From positions 3,941,530-4,005,529 of the forward strand of contig NC_052401.1 in the NCBI RefSeq assembly GCF_009389715.1: 64,000 nucleotides of DNA, read 5' to 3'. The notes beneath the pieces are model-generated. The model saw only the letters and a list, made by a program, of their open reading frames with translations. It did no database searches and was not told where the DNA came from. This document shows, in pieces, positions 25,481-40,700 of this stretch (the stretch's first letter is position 1; every line of letters begins with the position of its first letter). This DNA is from Phoenix dactylifera. Lineage: Eukaryota; Streptophyta; Magnoliopsida; Arecales; Arecaceae. The position numbers and the translations under genes were made by a program.

Positions 25481-25547
25481 AAAATAAATGTTAAGAACGA
25501 AGACAAATTAAGTACATAAGCCTAAACATGATTTTCGGAATTTGTCC

Positions 25548-25554
25548 TATAAAG
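25548..25554 (+). promoter_or_regulatory. Candidate TATA box, PPME1
   Basis: TATAAAG lies 156 bp upstream of the PPME1 ATG and just downstream of the LINE tail, so the LINE remnant abuts the core promoter. Confidence 0.5.
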
Positions 25555-25703
25555 GTTCCTCGTACCCCGTTTTCTCTTCCCATTCTTCCCCCGGCGAGTC
25601 TCGCCGAAGCATTCTTCTCTTCAGAAGCACCGGCATCGAAGAACCCGGCGTCTTCCGCAGAAAGAACGAAAGACCTTGGCGTCGAACCCCCAAGAAAGAA
25701 GCC

Positions 25704-28700
25704 ATGGAGTCCTCGAACCTTTCGCCGCTTCAAGAAGAGGGTTCCGAAGGACAACCTCCTTCTGCTTTCTCTCCGGATTCCATCCCTCCTCGACCAGCAT
25801 CTCAGTAAGAAAGATTTCATCGTTCCTCATCCTTGTGGTAGCTCTTTTCCATTGATCGGAAGTAAAGTTTTTAAAGATCGAATCAAAGTTTATTTCTTGC
25901 TGTAATTGTTGCGTACACTGTTGTGTTCTGAAAAAGAAATCAAGAATTCATTCTGGTCGGAATTTATACAGCAAATTACGTCCGGGGGAACGTTGATGTA
26001 TCTGGACAAAAGTCTTTCTTTGATGTGAGGTTTAGATGAATTCCTACGGTTAAATAGGGAAAGCAAAAGGGTTGAAAGATTTTTCCCCTCAAGGGAGTTG
26101 TGTGTCCAGATCAAATTGTTATGCCACCTTAAGAGGACCATAAACTGTAGAAATGGCTAGAGATTGCACAATAATTGGATAAATTGTGCAAGAAAAGCCG
26201 CTTTTGATGAGGTTAAATCACTCAATTACAAGGAATATATAATCTGTTGATTCTCAGTAAAAATCATTAAGCTATAAATGCGAACTAGGGTTTTGTTTGT
26301 TGTTCTTTGTTCCATTAAGAAAATGGGGAAAGAATTGTCAGCTGGTTTGGATGCGGTGCCTTGGTGTATTGTTACTTTGAAAAATATAGCTACAAGAAAC
26401 TTTGTTGCCCAATAAAAAATAGGAAACCATATCAAGAGTTTTCTGACTCTTGTTTTCATCTCTTCTTGTGTTTCTTCTTCTTTGGTTTATCAACTGATTT
26501 TTTTGTTTGGAAAAAAAAGTATGGGAATCGTTTGACTTTGCTAGTTAGCCTCTATTTAGAAGTTGGTAACGTGAGGGGGAGGAAATGAAAATGAAGAACT
26601 CAATCCGGCAATCTTGGTTCGCTATTTCTTGGTTCCTCTTGCCCACTCAATAATTTCATGTGTTTTCCCAATATCTAAGCAACACAAAGTTTAATGCAGG
26701 AATGAAAAGGTGCCTAGTTGTGGGTTTGTTTAATTCCGAATTAATGAGTTCTAATTTAATATGCATCTAGTTTTTAAAGTGCAATAGAATGGTCTCATAT
26801 GTATTTTGTACATGCGCATGTATCCCTCTATCTAATAAAGCTCGACCGACACAGCTTGGGTACCTGAGAATCTTGAGAATATCGGGATTGACTTCATTGT
26901 TGAGACTCTGAGAACTTGTGTGGGTCATTGACAAGAATTTGGGAGATTCATTTGTGCTAGAGTCTAAATTGGTGGGCAACAGAACAATGACCAGAGTGGT
27001 ATTCGCTCATTCCATTCTGCATGCATTGAAATGTATCTATCTGCTCTTTCTGATATCTAAATGCTTTCATCTTAGCAAGGTTCCAACAGTACTAGTTCTT
27101 ATTATTGACACTCCACCTATCTCTTGATTAAAATTAGTAGGACTCGGAATATCTGAGTACGAAGGTATCTACAATTTTTCTATCTCTAAAGCTTAAAAGA
27201 GTTTGAAGTTTGTAGGATATACTTTCTGCAAAATATGCTTTTCGAGTCTATGAAATCAAGAAAGCTTCAGTCTTTCAGAACATCGTGTGATTGCACTATA
27301 CTAAAGCCTACAGAAAAATTGAGGTTGGATATTGGACAAAAATGGACCACGCATGAGAATTTTAGGGTACACCTATAGTGTCATTAGAAAAAAAGTGGAG
27401 ATGGAAACGAACACATTAAAGAGGTATTTTTGTTGGGTTAGTAAAGGAATAGTTGATGGAGGATCGATAAAGATTTTATTGGAATGTGCAAAAAAGTTTT
27501 GGAGGAACCTAAGACAACTTTAGAAAACTGGGATGGAAGTTGTGAGAGAATTTGATGAGCTTGTATTGACCAAGCACATAGCCTTGAAAGTAACAATGGT
27601 TGAAAATCATTCATAAATTAATATCAACCAGGTCTTATGGTATTACTTGTAGATACTTGAAGGTGACAGAACTGTCATGAAGTAGGTGTGAGATTTTGTT
27701 ATTGGTGCAATACCTAGGTAGAATTTTCTGATGGCTAACTAGTAATCTTCTTACAAAATATGATTCTCAACAAATGGGAAGAGACTTTAGGTCCCGACAT
27801 GGGCAGTCTTGCAAATGATTTGTTGACAAATTGCAAAATGAATTGTGACTGCCTGGCTGGTTTGTTGGCTTTACAGGCCTCATTGCTGATGATTATACTA
27901 TCAATGGCCACATATAATACTATTCAAGATAGGTGTTCTTGCATGTCTAAATTTTTTCAGCAATATACAAGGCTATCCAAACCTGTAGGATTTTCTCAAC
28001 TGATCGACAAGCCTTGCATGACCTGCTGTCCGCGTGTATCTTAGTTCTTATATCTTGTTGCAGAACTTTGAACTATGAGAGAAGACTGGAACTTGGTCTC
28101 TTGATGATGATGTACCTATTATGAATACATCCGTTATGGGAAAAAGCTGGTGCAAACAAATAACTGATGGAAGTGGCCGCTACAGTAACTAAAGGATTAC
28201 CTACTGATATGTAAAGGCATAATTGATATGGTTGTAATTTAACCTGCCAATCTTTTCCATCTGATTCTGTCTTACTTGAAACTCCTATGTAACAGTTTAG
28301 AGTTGTATGCCAAACAGTTGAAACTTGAAACTACTTGGAATGTATTTCAATGAGCATTCTTTTTCTGGGTTAGAACTCATTAAAGACTGCTTGTGATCCA
28401 CTTTGTTTTGGTTGTTGTTTGATCTTATGGTACATATCACCATACTCATATGTACATGCAGGAGTTCACTTGAAAAGTATTCACGTTTAGAATGGTCAGA
28501 TTATTTTGACAAAGAAGAAGATGTAACTATTCCAGAAACAAATAATGTGAGTAGGCTTTATAATCTATGACTATTCTTATTACTATTATTTTCATTGTAA
28601 TTATCATCGCTGTTTCTGTTGGCTCCTTAATTGCATGAAGATTTGTATAACATTGCGTGATGTCTCTTTTCACCATTTTATTGTTTAGGTCTTTCATGTT

Positions 28701-31700
28701 TACATGGCTGGATCAAAGGGGCCAGTTGTTTTTTGCCTACATGGAGGTGGCTACTCAGGGTATGCCTGATTTTGTTTTTGGCTAAAAGACTACAGGTTTC
28801 TATGTTGCACACAATGTGTTTGTGTGTGTGTGTGTGTGTGGGTGGGTGTGTTTCTTTTGCCTCCCATATAAACTGACGATTACTGCTTCCACTGGGTTGT
28901 TACATGGTTAACTAACAAGTTCATAGGTCACATTTCAGCATCAATGAAATTTTATTATTTGTGAAGTTCTTACTCCTTTAGATAGTTAAATTGGTCCAAA
29001 GATGACAACTTAAAGTGATATTTAATTAATTAAATGATTCACAACATTTAGACTATGGACATTTAAGCTATGTTTGGTTGCTGGCTTTGCTTATCCACAG
29101 ATATCAAGCATGCCCCCTAACAAGGAGTAAGGAGAGGAGTCCAAAGCAGGAAGAAGTTGACCAATTGAGGGGAGCCTTTGAATTTGAAATCCATAGATTT
29201 TAGGGATAATGTAATTTCCTTTTTTGGATTTACTATCTCAAAGTTGCAGGCATTACGTGCTTGCAACTTGATGGTCTCCTTGCTCTCCCTGCTTCCCCTT
29301 CTTATCCCCTTCACCCACTTGAGAGGTATGGGGCAGATAGTGGACTTTTTGCATCTGGACTGTGCCCTTAGTCAATACATTAAGCACTGCTCTCATTTTG
29401 AATGGTGATGTTCATCGACCAATCAAGATTAAAGCCTATGTGATTATATATGTCCACTGAATATATTTTGTCTTAAATACATTTTTTAGTGCTGATAGAT
29501 GTATAGAAGGGGGTATTACATTGTTTACTTAGTTGTATCAGAATTACATTCCAGTTGATATGCAAACTTATTCAATTGATAGGTACTTCCATGTCTACCA
29601 TAAAGCCTAAAATACAACTTTTCAGATGGCTATATTGATCATAGTTCAATTCTCGAAAGCTAAGCTCAACCTCCAAATCCATTTGCATGAGGTTGTCGAT
29701 TGATGGTTAAAGATGCATAATTAGAGTAAACTCTGGTCTTTGACTGGTAACCTGGTCCTATACTTCAGGAGTCTAGAACTGTGGGTTGTTACAGATGGAA
29801 GGCTGCAACATGGAGGTCATCATTTCGCAACTAGGAGTGAAAATACCCTACTGTGAGGCAGTTGTGTATATCTTCTTACCTTAAAAGTTGATTGTCTGTT
29901 TTTGCAATTCTACTCGATTTTCTCACCTTGTATGGGAAACGTTCAAGTGTGACCTCAAATGAATAATCAATTTTTGTGACGGATTCTTAATCTGTTCCAT
30001 GTTGTAGAGCAACAATGAATATTATTTTTTGGCTTCATTATTGCTCGCCAATATTACCTGAATTTTTCAAAAGTTTAGTTTCTTGATGTGTCTACTCTGA
30101 CACTAGATCACTCTACCTTGTTTTCTTGTCAATTCAAGCAAAGGGTGTCAAGTCTAACATCACTTCAAGGGAGTGTTGACCAAGCTTTGGGAGAAAAGGG
30201 TACATGGTCCAGTACATGAATACTTATCCCTGCATAACTTTATCACAGAAATGATGCATAAATTTCAAAGATGTGCAAAGTATGGTTCTGTTTCTTTCTT
30301 GCACTTTCAGATTCTTTTGGACATTGTAAATTGTATCACTTGACATATATCATCAAAGCTCAAAAACTAGCAGTAACCACCAAACTTGACCTCATTAACT
30401 GGGCTTGCTCTTGCAAATTCTTTTCTGATAATCCTCTAAGGGCTAACTTTGATGTCTTTGCAAACAAATCTAAGCTAGTCTTTGATCAACACTCTGTTAA
30501 TGAGCATTTATCTTACTACAACGTGGTCTACATAATTTATTCTTGGGATACAATATTTAGTCAAGTAGTTTCCGGAATCAAAGGATAACTTTCTGATGGA
30601 ATTACGAGCGCGCTCATGGATTAGATTTGATGTCTTTTCATAGAAAATCAATAGTCAGGCTCATTAAATCTGTTTTTTCTCTTGTTTTCTTTATAAGTGT
30701 TCTATTGAACTGCGAAACTGTAACTTAGATGCCCAATGCCCTCTATTGTACTGACGTACATAAAATTTTATATGAGAAATAATAAGTCTTTCTTGTTATC
30801 ATATAAATATTGAGTTCACTCTGTCATAATTAAGCTTCCTTTTTTCCAGGCTCTCTTTTGCATTGTCTGCAAGTAAAATCAAGGAAAGGGCCCAGGTTGT
30901 TGCCATGGACCTGCGAGGGCATGGAAAGTCATCCACTGACAATGATCTGGACTTATCTATTGAAGTATGTCCATATGAGCTTAGTGTATTGCAAGAGAAT
31001 AAGTTAATAAACTTTGTTTGACTTTTTTTGGGTTTTATTCCTGCTGTTCTATTTATCTGTTCTACTTATAGATCTTGTTCGATCCACTTTATCTGAATTT
31101 TTAATGAATGTCTGTATGTTCTTCGAAAATGGAATTAATCAATCTGAATTTACAGACTCTATCCAATGATGTTTTGGCTGTTTTGAAGACAATATATGGA
31201 AATTCCCCACCTGCAATTATACTTGTTGGCCACAGGTTTTCCTCTTGTTTGTTAATATTGTCTGATCTTTATAAATCAATTGCTGCATCAAATGCTCATT
31301 GAATGCCATGCTTCTTGACTTCTGTGAGTAGTATCTATAAGTGCTCTCATGTAAAATATATAAACTGGGTTCCTTATAAATAATGGTTTGCTTTCTTGTT
31401 GGAAATGCTTTTAGCTCTATTTAGCAATGCCTATATATTCAGTCTTACACATGAAGCCAGCCCTAAAATGCTATGTAAAATTCTTATTGTTGGGCAGGAA
31501 TGTATACCGTTCCTTTGTCATTCCTGTAGTCTAAACCTACTATATCATCAGATCTTCCCATTGCGCAAAGAGTGCTAAATATTTTCTTCTCAATGGATAT
31601 ATTTTATGCGCTACTTTTCTCTCTACCATTCTCTTCATGACACTTTTGAACAATTTTAAAAGATGCCTTTTCTTGATCTCAGAAATAATTGATTGATGCA

Positions 31701-34700
31701 GTAACATCAATTTTGTTTGTTCAAGACACCATCTGTCTTAGGTTGATTCATTGACCTTGTTAATGAAGAGAATGGCACTTGGTAATTTTTATTTGGTTCA
31801 AAAAAAATGCAATGCAATTTTCTGCTTTGTAAAAACAATTCGGATTTGCCTTTTAGTGGGAACCTGGATCTTGCAATATTTTGGGCACAAAGTGAGAGCA
31901 TGCAACAGATAAAGCATTGCATTTTACTTATGTGAGAGATTTCAACAATGAAGAATAATTCCGTATTCCGTAGTGTATGCATGTCTCCGTTCATAACATG
32001 AACCGTAGCCACCAAGCCATGTTGAACTACTTTGGAGGTTGAATTTATGAATCATTCTTCACTATTTATTTTAATCAAATCTAGACATTAGGTTGATATG
32101 GTTTAACTCCTTTCTGGAAGCTTCAAATCCCATTTACAATAATCATAAGAGCATCATCTAACTGAATGTAGATCTGTCAAAGCCTCCTGCTACAGGCGTA
32201 TACCTTCAAAACTCTTTTTAAACTTCATTTTACATGAAATCAAACTTAGTTTTTCTATAGCACTAATTAAGCTTTTTTCATGTAAATTTCAGTATTTTTG
32301 CTTTTCGTCACTGAAATGTGAGTTACCATTTGAAGCTTCAGACACCTGTGATAGCATGAGACGCTAGAACTCAAGAGTTGAAGTCCATTTTCCCCCCATA
32401 TGATTATCAGAACTCAAGTGGAAACCTCTAGAACAGTAAATTTCCCGTTGTACCCTAAATTGGCATATAACTGATGTGATGTTTGATGTTTTACTGGGAA
32501 GGCTATGCATCAATATGAAAGGTCCATAAATAACATAATATCCCTTTGATAAGTTTGATTATCCACTTAAGCTCACATGTGCAAGAAATTCATATTCCAG
32601 ATGAACCTTTTCTTTATGCAAGCAATAAATTTTATTAGAAGTCAAAAAAAGAAAGAAATGCAAAAGTGGTCGTACAAATTCCTTAAACCATGAAATACTG
32701 GAAAAAATCTCAGGAAGTCCTTCTAGAAGGGCTCCTCTGCTGGAAATGACAGTATTCTCAGACCAATGATGCTGCGGTATCCAGAGAATGAACACTATCT
32801 GTGCTTATTCTTAGCTTCTGTAAAATGCTTCCATTTGTCTTCGAAAGTTCCTAAATAAAATAAAATAGGACAACGCTATGCTATTTTGGAGGTGTTAGGT
32901 TAGTAGGCAGCGGGAATTGACTGACTGAAAAACCCTTTACCATAGGAGTAAGGCTACCGTGAGGTAGTAATTTAGCTAGTCCTTTCTGAACAAAAGAGAA
33001 CTGGACTTATCTTTTTGGTCTTTTTAACTATATAATATTGACAATCATGTTTGCACTTACGGAGTTTATATTGTCTTTAAAATAAATGGCTCTTTTGTGG
33101 CATTCTGTTTTGCAGCATGGGAGGTTCTGTGGCTGTGCATGTAGCTGCATCGAAAGCAATGGCTAATGTGCACGGCCTTGTTGTTGTTGATGTTGTTGAG
33201 GTTCATCTCCTGCTTAAAATATTTATTATTATTTCATTCTAATTTTTTAATCAATCTTATGAGGATAAAAACTTTGAAAACAGGGCACAGCCATGGCATC
33301 ATTGGTCCATATGCAGAAAATCCTGTCAAATCGAATGCAGTACTTCCCCACCATCGAGAAAGCAGTATGTACCATGCCCTTGGAAGTTCTGGAATTACAT
33401 ATGAAACTGCTTCCCATAAATTTTTCATTGAATTTGTATGCTGCTCTTTTGTTATTCTGTGTCTCCATTATTTTTGTGTTATGACGATATGATACTTCAT
33501 TTTATGGTTAGGCCATGGTAGAATTTGAAAACACATTTAATTTCTTAAGCACCTCTTTTACATGAAATCAACTATGGTATTTGTGTATTTCACCAGTTAT
33601 TTCATTTATTAGTGTTACACTTTAAATTATTCTATCAATCAGATGACATAACAGATTTTTTGTCTTGTAGAAGTACAAATATGAATTGCAATATACCCAT
33701 TTAGTAGTCACTAGCTCGGTCGGAACTTGGAAGCATACTGGGATAGGGCACCTGTGTAGAGTATGTAGAGTGTCATATGATTGGTGGATGATGTAATCTT
33801 GGAACAGAAAACCTAAATTTCTTGTGCTGTTTCCTCAGAGCTTGTTCCTAATGCCTTAACTGTGACAGATTATCATAACGAGAAGGTCAAGGATGACACC
33901 AGCTGGGAGATATGAATCCCTACATCTAACATGATGGTTATGAAACAGCTCTAACAATGACTTGATTCTTGCTGTTAGCTTTAAAGCATTTTGATTCCAG
34001 GAGGCAAGGTTTGCCGTTTCGGTACTGGACCCATACCGGTGCCACGCTAGTATAATGTCGGTATGGTATAGTATGAAATTTTTTTGGCGTACTGAGTGTT
34101 AGTACACCACCCATACCAGGTACCGGTATCGAACCGGTATGGTACGGTATGCCTCGTACTGCCTAGTTCAGACCGCTATGGCGTACCTTGCCAGGAGGTT
34201 TAGGAGTGGTGCTTGCCACACCTAATAATATGGTACGTAGATATGTAATAAGGCATCATCATCAGCATTATATGCACTCTCATGCCTTTTTAGGTAGTCT
34301 ATTGACCTCGTTAGTGTCTTTTGGTAGGACATTAGTGTTTTATATAGTAAGGATACAAAATACATATTGATAGTCCATGCTAATCATTCCCATTTTTCTG
34401 AATTCTAAAATATTTGCTTTCCTAATTAATGTTAATTTTATTTTTTTCTTGAGTTTTAGTACTTATCTTCTCCCATTGAGCTTATTAGTTGTTTCCACAA
34501 CAGCAAAACTGTAGCTTGATCAATCATGAATGCTTGTTTAACTATGCATCATGAATACCACATCCAGATGATGGTTACCCTCCAAGCTTATGTTGTTTAG
34601 CAGTTTCTTAGATGGTAGGTCATCTCATTTAGTATACCGCATCTTGGCCCTACCCAAGCATGTCAATATAGAGGCGAGCCAGCTTATTAGTTCTCATTCA

Positions 34701-37700
34701 ATTCCTACATGACAGTCTTGTGCATGCATTCCTTGTCTATTTTGAAACACCAATATTTATTCCCTTGTTTACACTTCCTTGCTTAAAAGTAAAGCCTATG
34801 CCAATTTTGTTTTCATTAATTTTCGAACCAATTGACATTCAGTAACTAGCTTTTGCACATTCTATAGAGAGACATCATGCCCTAAAAGGACTAATTGATG
34901 CACTCGTCATGAGTTATATCTCTGCACATCATGTTTTATAAGAAAATTAAGAAGCAAGAGAAGTGCAACAAAGGAGTTCATTGTAGCCCATCTAAATCCC
35001 ACTAGAAATACAACTCTCCAAGTTCACAATTTTCAGAGAAAGAATATATCTAACCAACTAGAAATACAGCGCAGAATTCCAATAAATTGCACTCCTGCTG
35101 CCCAACAAAGTTCTAACAGCAAACTTAATATTCATTGTTGTTACTCCTTGAGAATAATTGCCTAAGTAACCCTAGGTGATTGACGTAGCCTATTGCCTTC
35201 AGCTGACCCAAAGTCCCTCATTTTTTATCCAAATATTTCATTTATATTTTCAGAATTTCAATAAGCTGATGCTTTAACATGCCTGAATGCATATGTGGTG
35301 AACATATAGTACGATTCCCTAAAATTATTCACAGCTTGGAGATAAATTGTAATTTGCATTATCAATATGTAAGTCGTACTTAAGTATATCATGATCGTAT
35401 CTTTTCAAATGTTTGAGACTGCATAGCTAGGTTGTCTTGCTGGAGGCTGAGCTTAAGTAAGAGTTTCTAAAAGAAATATAGAATCACTTCTCTAATACTT
35501 AAAAAAAGTTATTTTTATTCCTTTTGTGCCATTTGGTTAATCTTTTGCATCAATCTTATGTTTTACCTCCTTTTATGTCTATATTTACTTTTATGAACAT
35601 ATATGTGTGCGTTTGTTTGTAAGTGTATGTATAATGTATGTTTATCTACATGTATATAACTGTATGTTACATATTATTTTATATAGTGGTCTGGATGAGT
35701 TGCTGAAGTGTTCTGAGGCCCACCTAATACCTACACACCCTGGTCACCAATGATAGAAACAGTATTGCTTTATTGATTTATCCTTTATTGGAGTTCACAT
35801 GGTGTTGTTGAAAGACTACAAATAAGGAAAATAATTTCTACTTCATTTAAAGATTGCCATGCACAAACATTGAATTAGAAAGGACTATGTTTGATGCATT
35901 GAAGTTCTAAAATTTTCACAGGTTGAGTGGAGTGTCAGAGGAGGCCCATTAAGAAATGTTGAATCTGCCCGTATATCTATCCCATCAACGTTAAAATATG
36001 ATAATGCAAAGAAATGGTGAGCACAAGCATGTTTTACAATCAATGGTTACCTTTTTGATTTTGTTCGTCTGCATCTTAATCTCATGCACTCATGCATGTT
36101 TACAGTAGAATTTTACCAATGACCGTACTTATTCATGTGGTCTGCTTTTGTATCTAAAGTGAATGTTTCTGACTAAATATTTATTTGCAGTTTTACATAT
36201 CGCACTTCTCTGGAAGAAACAGAGAAATACTGGAAAGGCTGGTAGGTATATCATTTTCACTTGTGGTATAATTTGGTAACTTTTGGGTTGATATGATGTT
36301 ATTAGTGCTTCTTTTTGTCTATGGCCATTTGACTTTGTGATCCAGAAACCTAAATTCTGTAGCTTAATTTGAAAATATTACACTTGCATGATAAAAGGAG
36401 AAAGAAAGGATGAAGTGCTAACTAATTGCCATAAAATTGTGAAAACTGTATTCTTGGAGCATGTAACTATAAGAGGCAAGAGAATAATTCAATTTCTTCC
36501 ATTTCTTTATATGGTGGTGTTCTGACACTCAGAATGCCTTTTGGTTTTTAAACATTTCCTTGCCTACAAAGTTTAGCTGTCATGGTTTTTAATACTTTTA
36601 AATATAATCATTACATATTGCCAGGTATGAGGGCCTCTCAGAGAAGTTCTTATCGTGCTCAGTGCCAAAGCTCTTACTATTAGCAGGAACGGACAGATTA
36701 GACAGGTTCTCTCTACCAACTTGCATGAAGGGAACCATGTCAAAATATTAAATTTTAGTGGCCATAATTTACTTTACCAGCATGCAAACTTATGTCAATC
36801 TTTTATGGCATTTCTACCAATTTGTGTTGCCTTTAAACTGGTAATTCTGATTGATTAAATGTTCGCCTATTTTTGAAGTCCTCATCACACTCAATGGCAG
36901 GATTCGTACAACTTGGGTATGTGGCATGTTTTAATATGTCAAATGAAAAACTAGGTAAGATTCTTTCCATTTAAAACCAACCACCCTGGTGTGTTGTATG
37001 CGGGCCTAATTTTCATGGGCAAGAAATCTGCTATATATCCTGATTGTAGGAATTTCCTATAACTAGGTTTGTATGGGATTTGCACTTTACAGTCAGTCCT
37101 TTTTCCTGATTTTTAACTCAAAAATTAGAGTAAATATGTAATTTAACCAATTGATAGCTGTGCAAGTTCTGCAGACGTATGAAATATCATGAATTTGGAA
37201 GCAGATCATATATTTGCTTGCTCGCATCTAGGCGTCAGATGCTGCAACCGAGTTGCAGGTGAAAAGATGTAGGTGTTTGGTTGCCTACGAGTGGCCCAGA
37301 TGCAGGCAACTAAGTTGCGCCCTAAGGCCCTTTTGTGGCATTAAGAGATGCACTTAAAAGTGGCAGTGAATCAAAATAATAATAAAAGGTATTATGATTA
37401 TAACAATAAAAGATTATCACGAACGTTCTTATATGATAAAAAATAATAATTATCATAATATCCTACAGTAATATCATAATATTATATAATTATATTAAAT
37501 ATAATAATATAATTATAATATGATGATCTAGAAATATACTATTATTACTAAAAGTATATGATAATAATTTTTGTAATATAGCTATTATCAATATTAATCA
37601 ATTTCTGAAATAAAATTATGTTATCATTATATGAATTAATATCATATTATAATATTAATTATATTTTATAGTACAATATGCTATATTATACTATCATGCA

Positions 37701-40700
37701 TTATACTACATTAGTATTATATTTCTATATGGCATCTTATATTACATTACACTATATTATATTATATACTTATATTATATTGTATTGCATTATAATACAT
37801 TAAATTATTAATATAATATAGCTGACCCCAATTAATTTGGGATTAAGGCTTAGTTGATTTGAGTATATTATTAATATAATATATTGTACTATTATAATTG
37901 TATTATAAATAATAATTTTCATAATATCATATAGGAATATGATAATATTTTATTTAGTTATAATATAATAATGTAATTATAATATAGTTATTATCAATAC
38001 CAATTGATTACTGGAATAAAATTATGTTATAATTATATGAATTGATATTATATTATAGTATTAATTATCGTTTATAATACAGTAACTAGATTAGACTATT
38101 ATATATTATACTATACTAGATGACACATTATGATTGGTAGTTTTGGCTCTACTTTGTAACCTGAAATGATCTGATTTGGTTGTTTTGAGTTGTGATTGTT
38201 TCAGTTTCTTTTTGGGCAGCACTCAGGGTAAGAATTCTAATCAGAATTTATCGTATGGGTTAGGTTGGGTCCAGTTCCATTTCTTGTTTTGAGAAATTAA
38301 TATATGAGTCTGGTTCAGAATGGTTTGCCTTGGATTGGGTCATTTTGTCCCAAGATCCTACTTTATCTTTGTTATAGGCTGAATTACCTGAGCTAAAAGA
38401 AGTAAGAGATATGATGAGCTGCACAGGAAAGAAAAATATATATCAAAACTTCTACATTGTTTGAAAATGAAATCATACAGACATATATTTACATAGGCAT
38501 CTGCTATTGAAGATAATGTTGACCATCCTGCTATGTATCAAAATGTTATTGCTAATGCATAATATTCTACCTTCACATGTTTTGATATTAAATTATTACT
38601 GACATATTGATGAACTTCTCAGTTCTTTATTCGCCCATGGCCTAATCTCTTTGTAGTAAAATGCAACTGACAAAATGTAATACAAAGAACTTCTTTTCAT
38701 TTCCCCCCTAAACAACTGTTTTCCTTCTTAAAATTCTCTGCTTTCACTGATATACTCTGTCAAACAACCTTAATACATGTATTATCTTCATTGGCTGTTG
38801 TTTCATCTTGGTTACTTTCGCATCACATATCTCACTGTGAATAGAGACTGTTAGATCAAGCAAATGGACAAGGCACAATGTCATGATTACTTCCAGGTTG
38901 AGAACTTTTATGGTTTTGTCTCATCTATCTGAAATTGGTGAATGCCTCCTTACTTTTGGGACAAGTACCATAATAATCTCATTTGATCACTTTGTTTGCT
39001 TGAAGATCCGTGCCCTATTCCTCCTCGCAAGAAGTGGTTAACATTTTTCCCAAAGGGTTTGTTATCTTGTATGGTGTCTTTGTGCAAAGCTTTCATTTCC
39101 CTCTACACTTAGCTTGAGGGATGCTGCTGATAATTTAAATATCTTGTGTTATTAGGTAGTGTTGCACATCGTGCAGCTTTAGGGTAGAGCAGTCATTTTG
39201 ATACCCCTTTCATTAATATGATAAAGTGTTTTTTAAGAAAATGGCACTTCACATTTACCTCCTTCCAAAAGCCTACATTTTCGCATTGCCAGTTAAGAAG
39301 CCATCCCAGACAAACTCTCTTTACTTGCAATGCAACCCCGTAACTGGGAGAAATTTCTGAAGACATTTGAGATTTTACAGGTGAAGATATTGTAGCCTTT
39401 TATTTTTGAAATAGAAACTTACTCTCTATCCTCCACACCCCCCCCCCCCCCCCCCCCCCCAACAGCCACCACCACCAGTATCACACAAAAGGAGATAAAT
39501 GGCCATGTGCCAATTGTGTGCTTTGTACACCTATAATATAATAATCTAGCAAAAGTCACAAGAGACAAAATTGCAGAAGGCATCTTCTCATACCGTCTAT
39601 AGATCCCGAAACCTGATTGCATGAGCTACCCCAATCCAAAACTCGCTCCTACTGTCCTACACACTGCATATTTGACAAAAACCTTAAAAAATGGAACAGC
39701 TGATTTAGTTACACCCAATTCCTGTTGTGTGGGCCATCTTCATTCATTGTAAAACAAAGTGTGCTTGACTCACATATCATTTCCAGTATCATAAGTCTGT
39801 TCATTTCCTGAATTTGTGATGAAAATCTTATGCTTGAGAACATCATAGTGATCTACCATTATAAGGATAGATACCATTTGTCAAAATTTGACACATTGGT
39901 TGAGAATAACTATTACAGTAGCATTATATACTTTTCACCCATCTCTGAACTTTATTTTGTGGACCTACTCGAGTTCTGTAGAAGGATTAATATGTCTAGG
40001 ATGTGTCATATTCTTGATAATGCCTTGGCTTATCATGAGCAAGAAATAAGGTGCCAAATATTGCATGTGAGATAGTGGTGGTTTACTTGAACATTCCTGT
40101 AGCCTTTAGTGGCAGCAAATGCCTACCTCCGCTCTTGAACCTGCCCTAGAACCACATTTCCTCATTTTTGAATTGCATTTGGCGAGGAAGCGTGGTTCTA
40201 GAATCTCGAAATGCAGATCCGAGAGGGAGAGGGGAGAAGGCAGGAGAAGATTCCATCAAAAGGGAGGAGCACTGCATGATTCCCCACCAAGATCCATCTG
40301 TTAATTGCAACTAGCAAAATCCATCAAGAAACTATCATTTGAGATATAGATAGATAAACAGAAGTAAAGAGAGATCGAAGGAAGCTAGCTGTAGGCTTAC
40401 CTCCTTGTGTCCCTTGGTATTCTTGAAGGCCTTTATTGGTGGAGAGGAGGGCAGTCGTGGCAATTGACCATATGGCTCCTCACTTCAGCTCACGGGAAGG
40501 AGAGAGGAATCCTGGAGCTTGAGGTGGCCCTGACTCTGCAAGTCCCATCCTTCCTCATTGTTTTTAGCAAAAGGAGGGGGAAGTGCGGTTGTGGTCATCG
40601 AGGGTAGATTGGCTGTGGTGGGTGCCCAACGAATGAAGTTGGGGAGGTAGCGGGTGTTGAAATCGAGGATGAGCTTGGGAATCTTTTGGAGTACTGAGGA

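Larger units (their letters stand above)
21685..25540. other. Intergenic region between the KH gene and PPME1
   Basis: It holds the 3' UTR of the KH gene (probably to about 21890), unidentified sequence with two exon-like scraps on the minus strand (22349-22474 and 22634-22712), and a LINE remnant (24005-25480). No intact gene. Confidence 0.6.

Noticed and set aside
29050-29330. Possible small transposon in PPME1 intron 3
   Set aside because: Some inverted similarity by eye, but no bounded terminal repeats or duplication.
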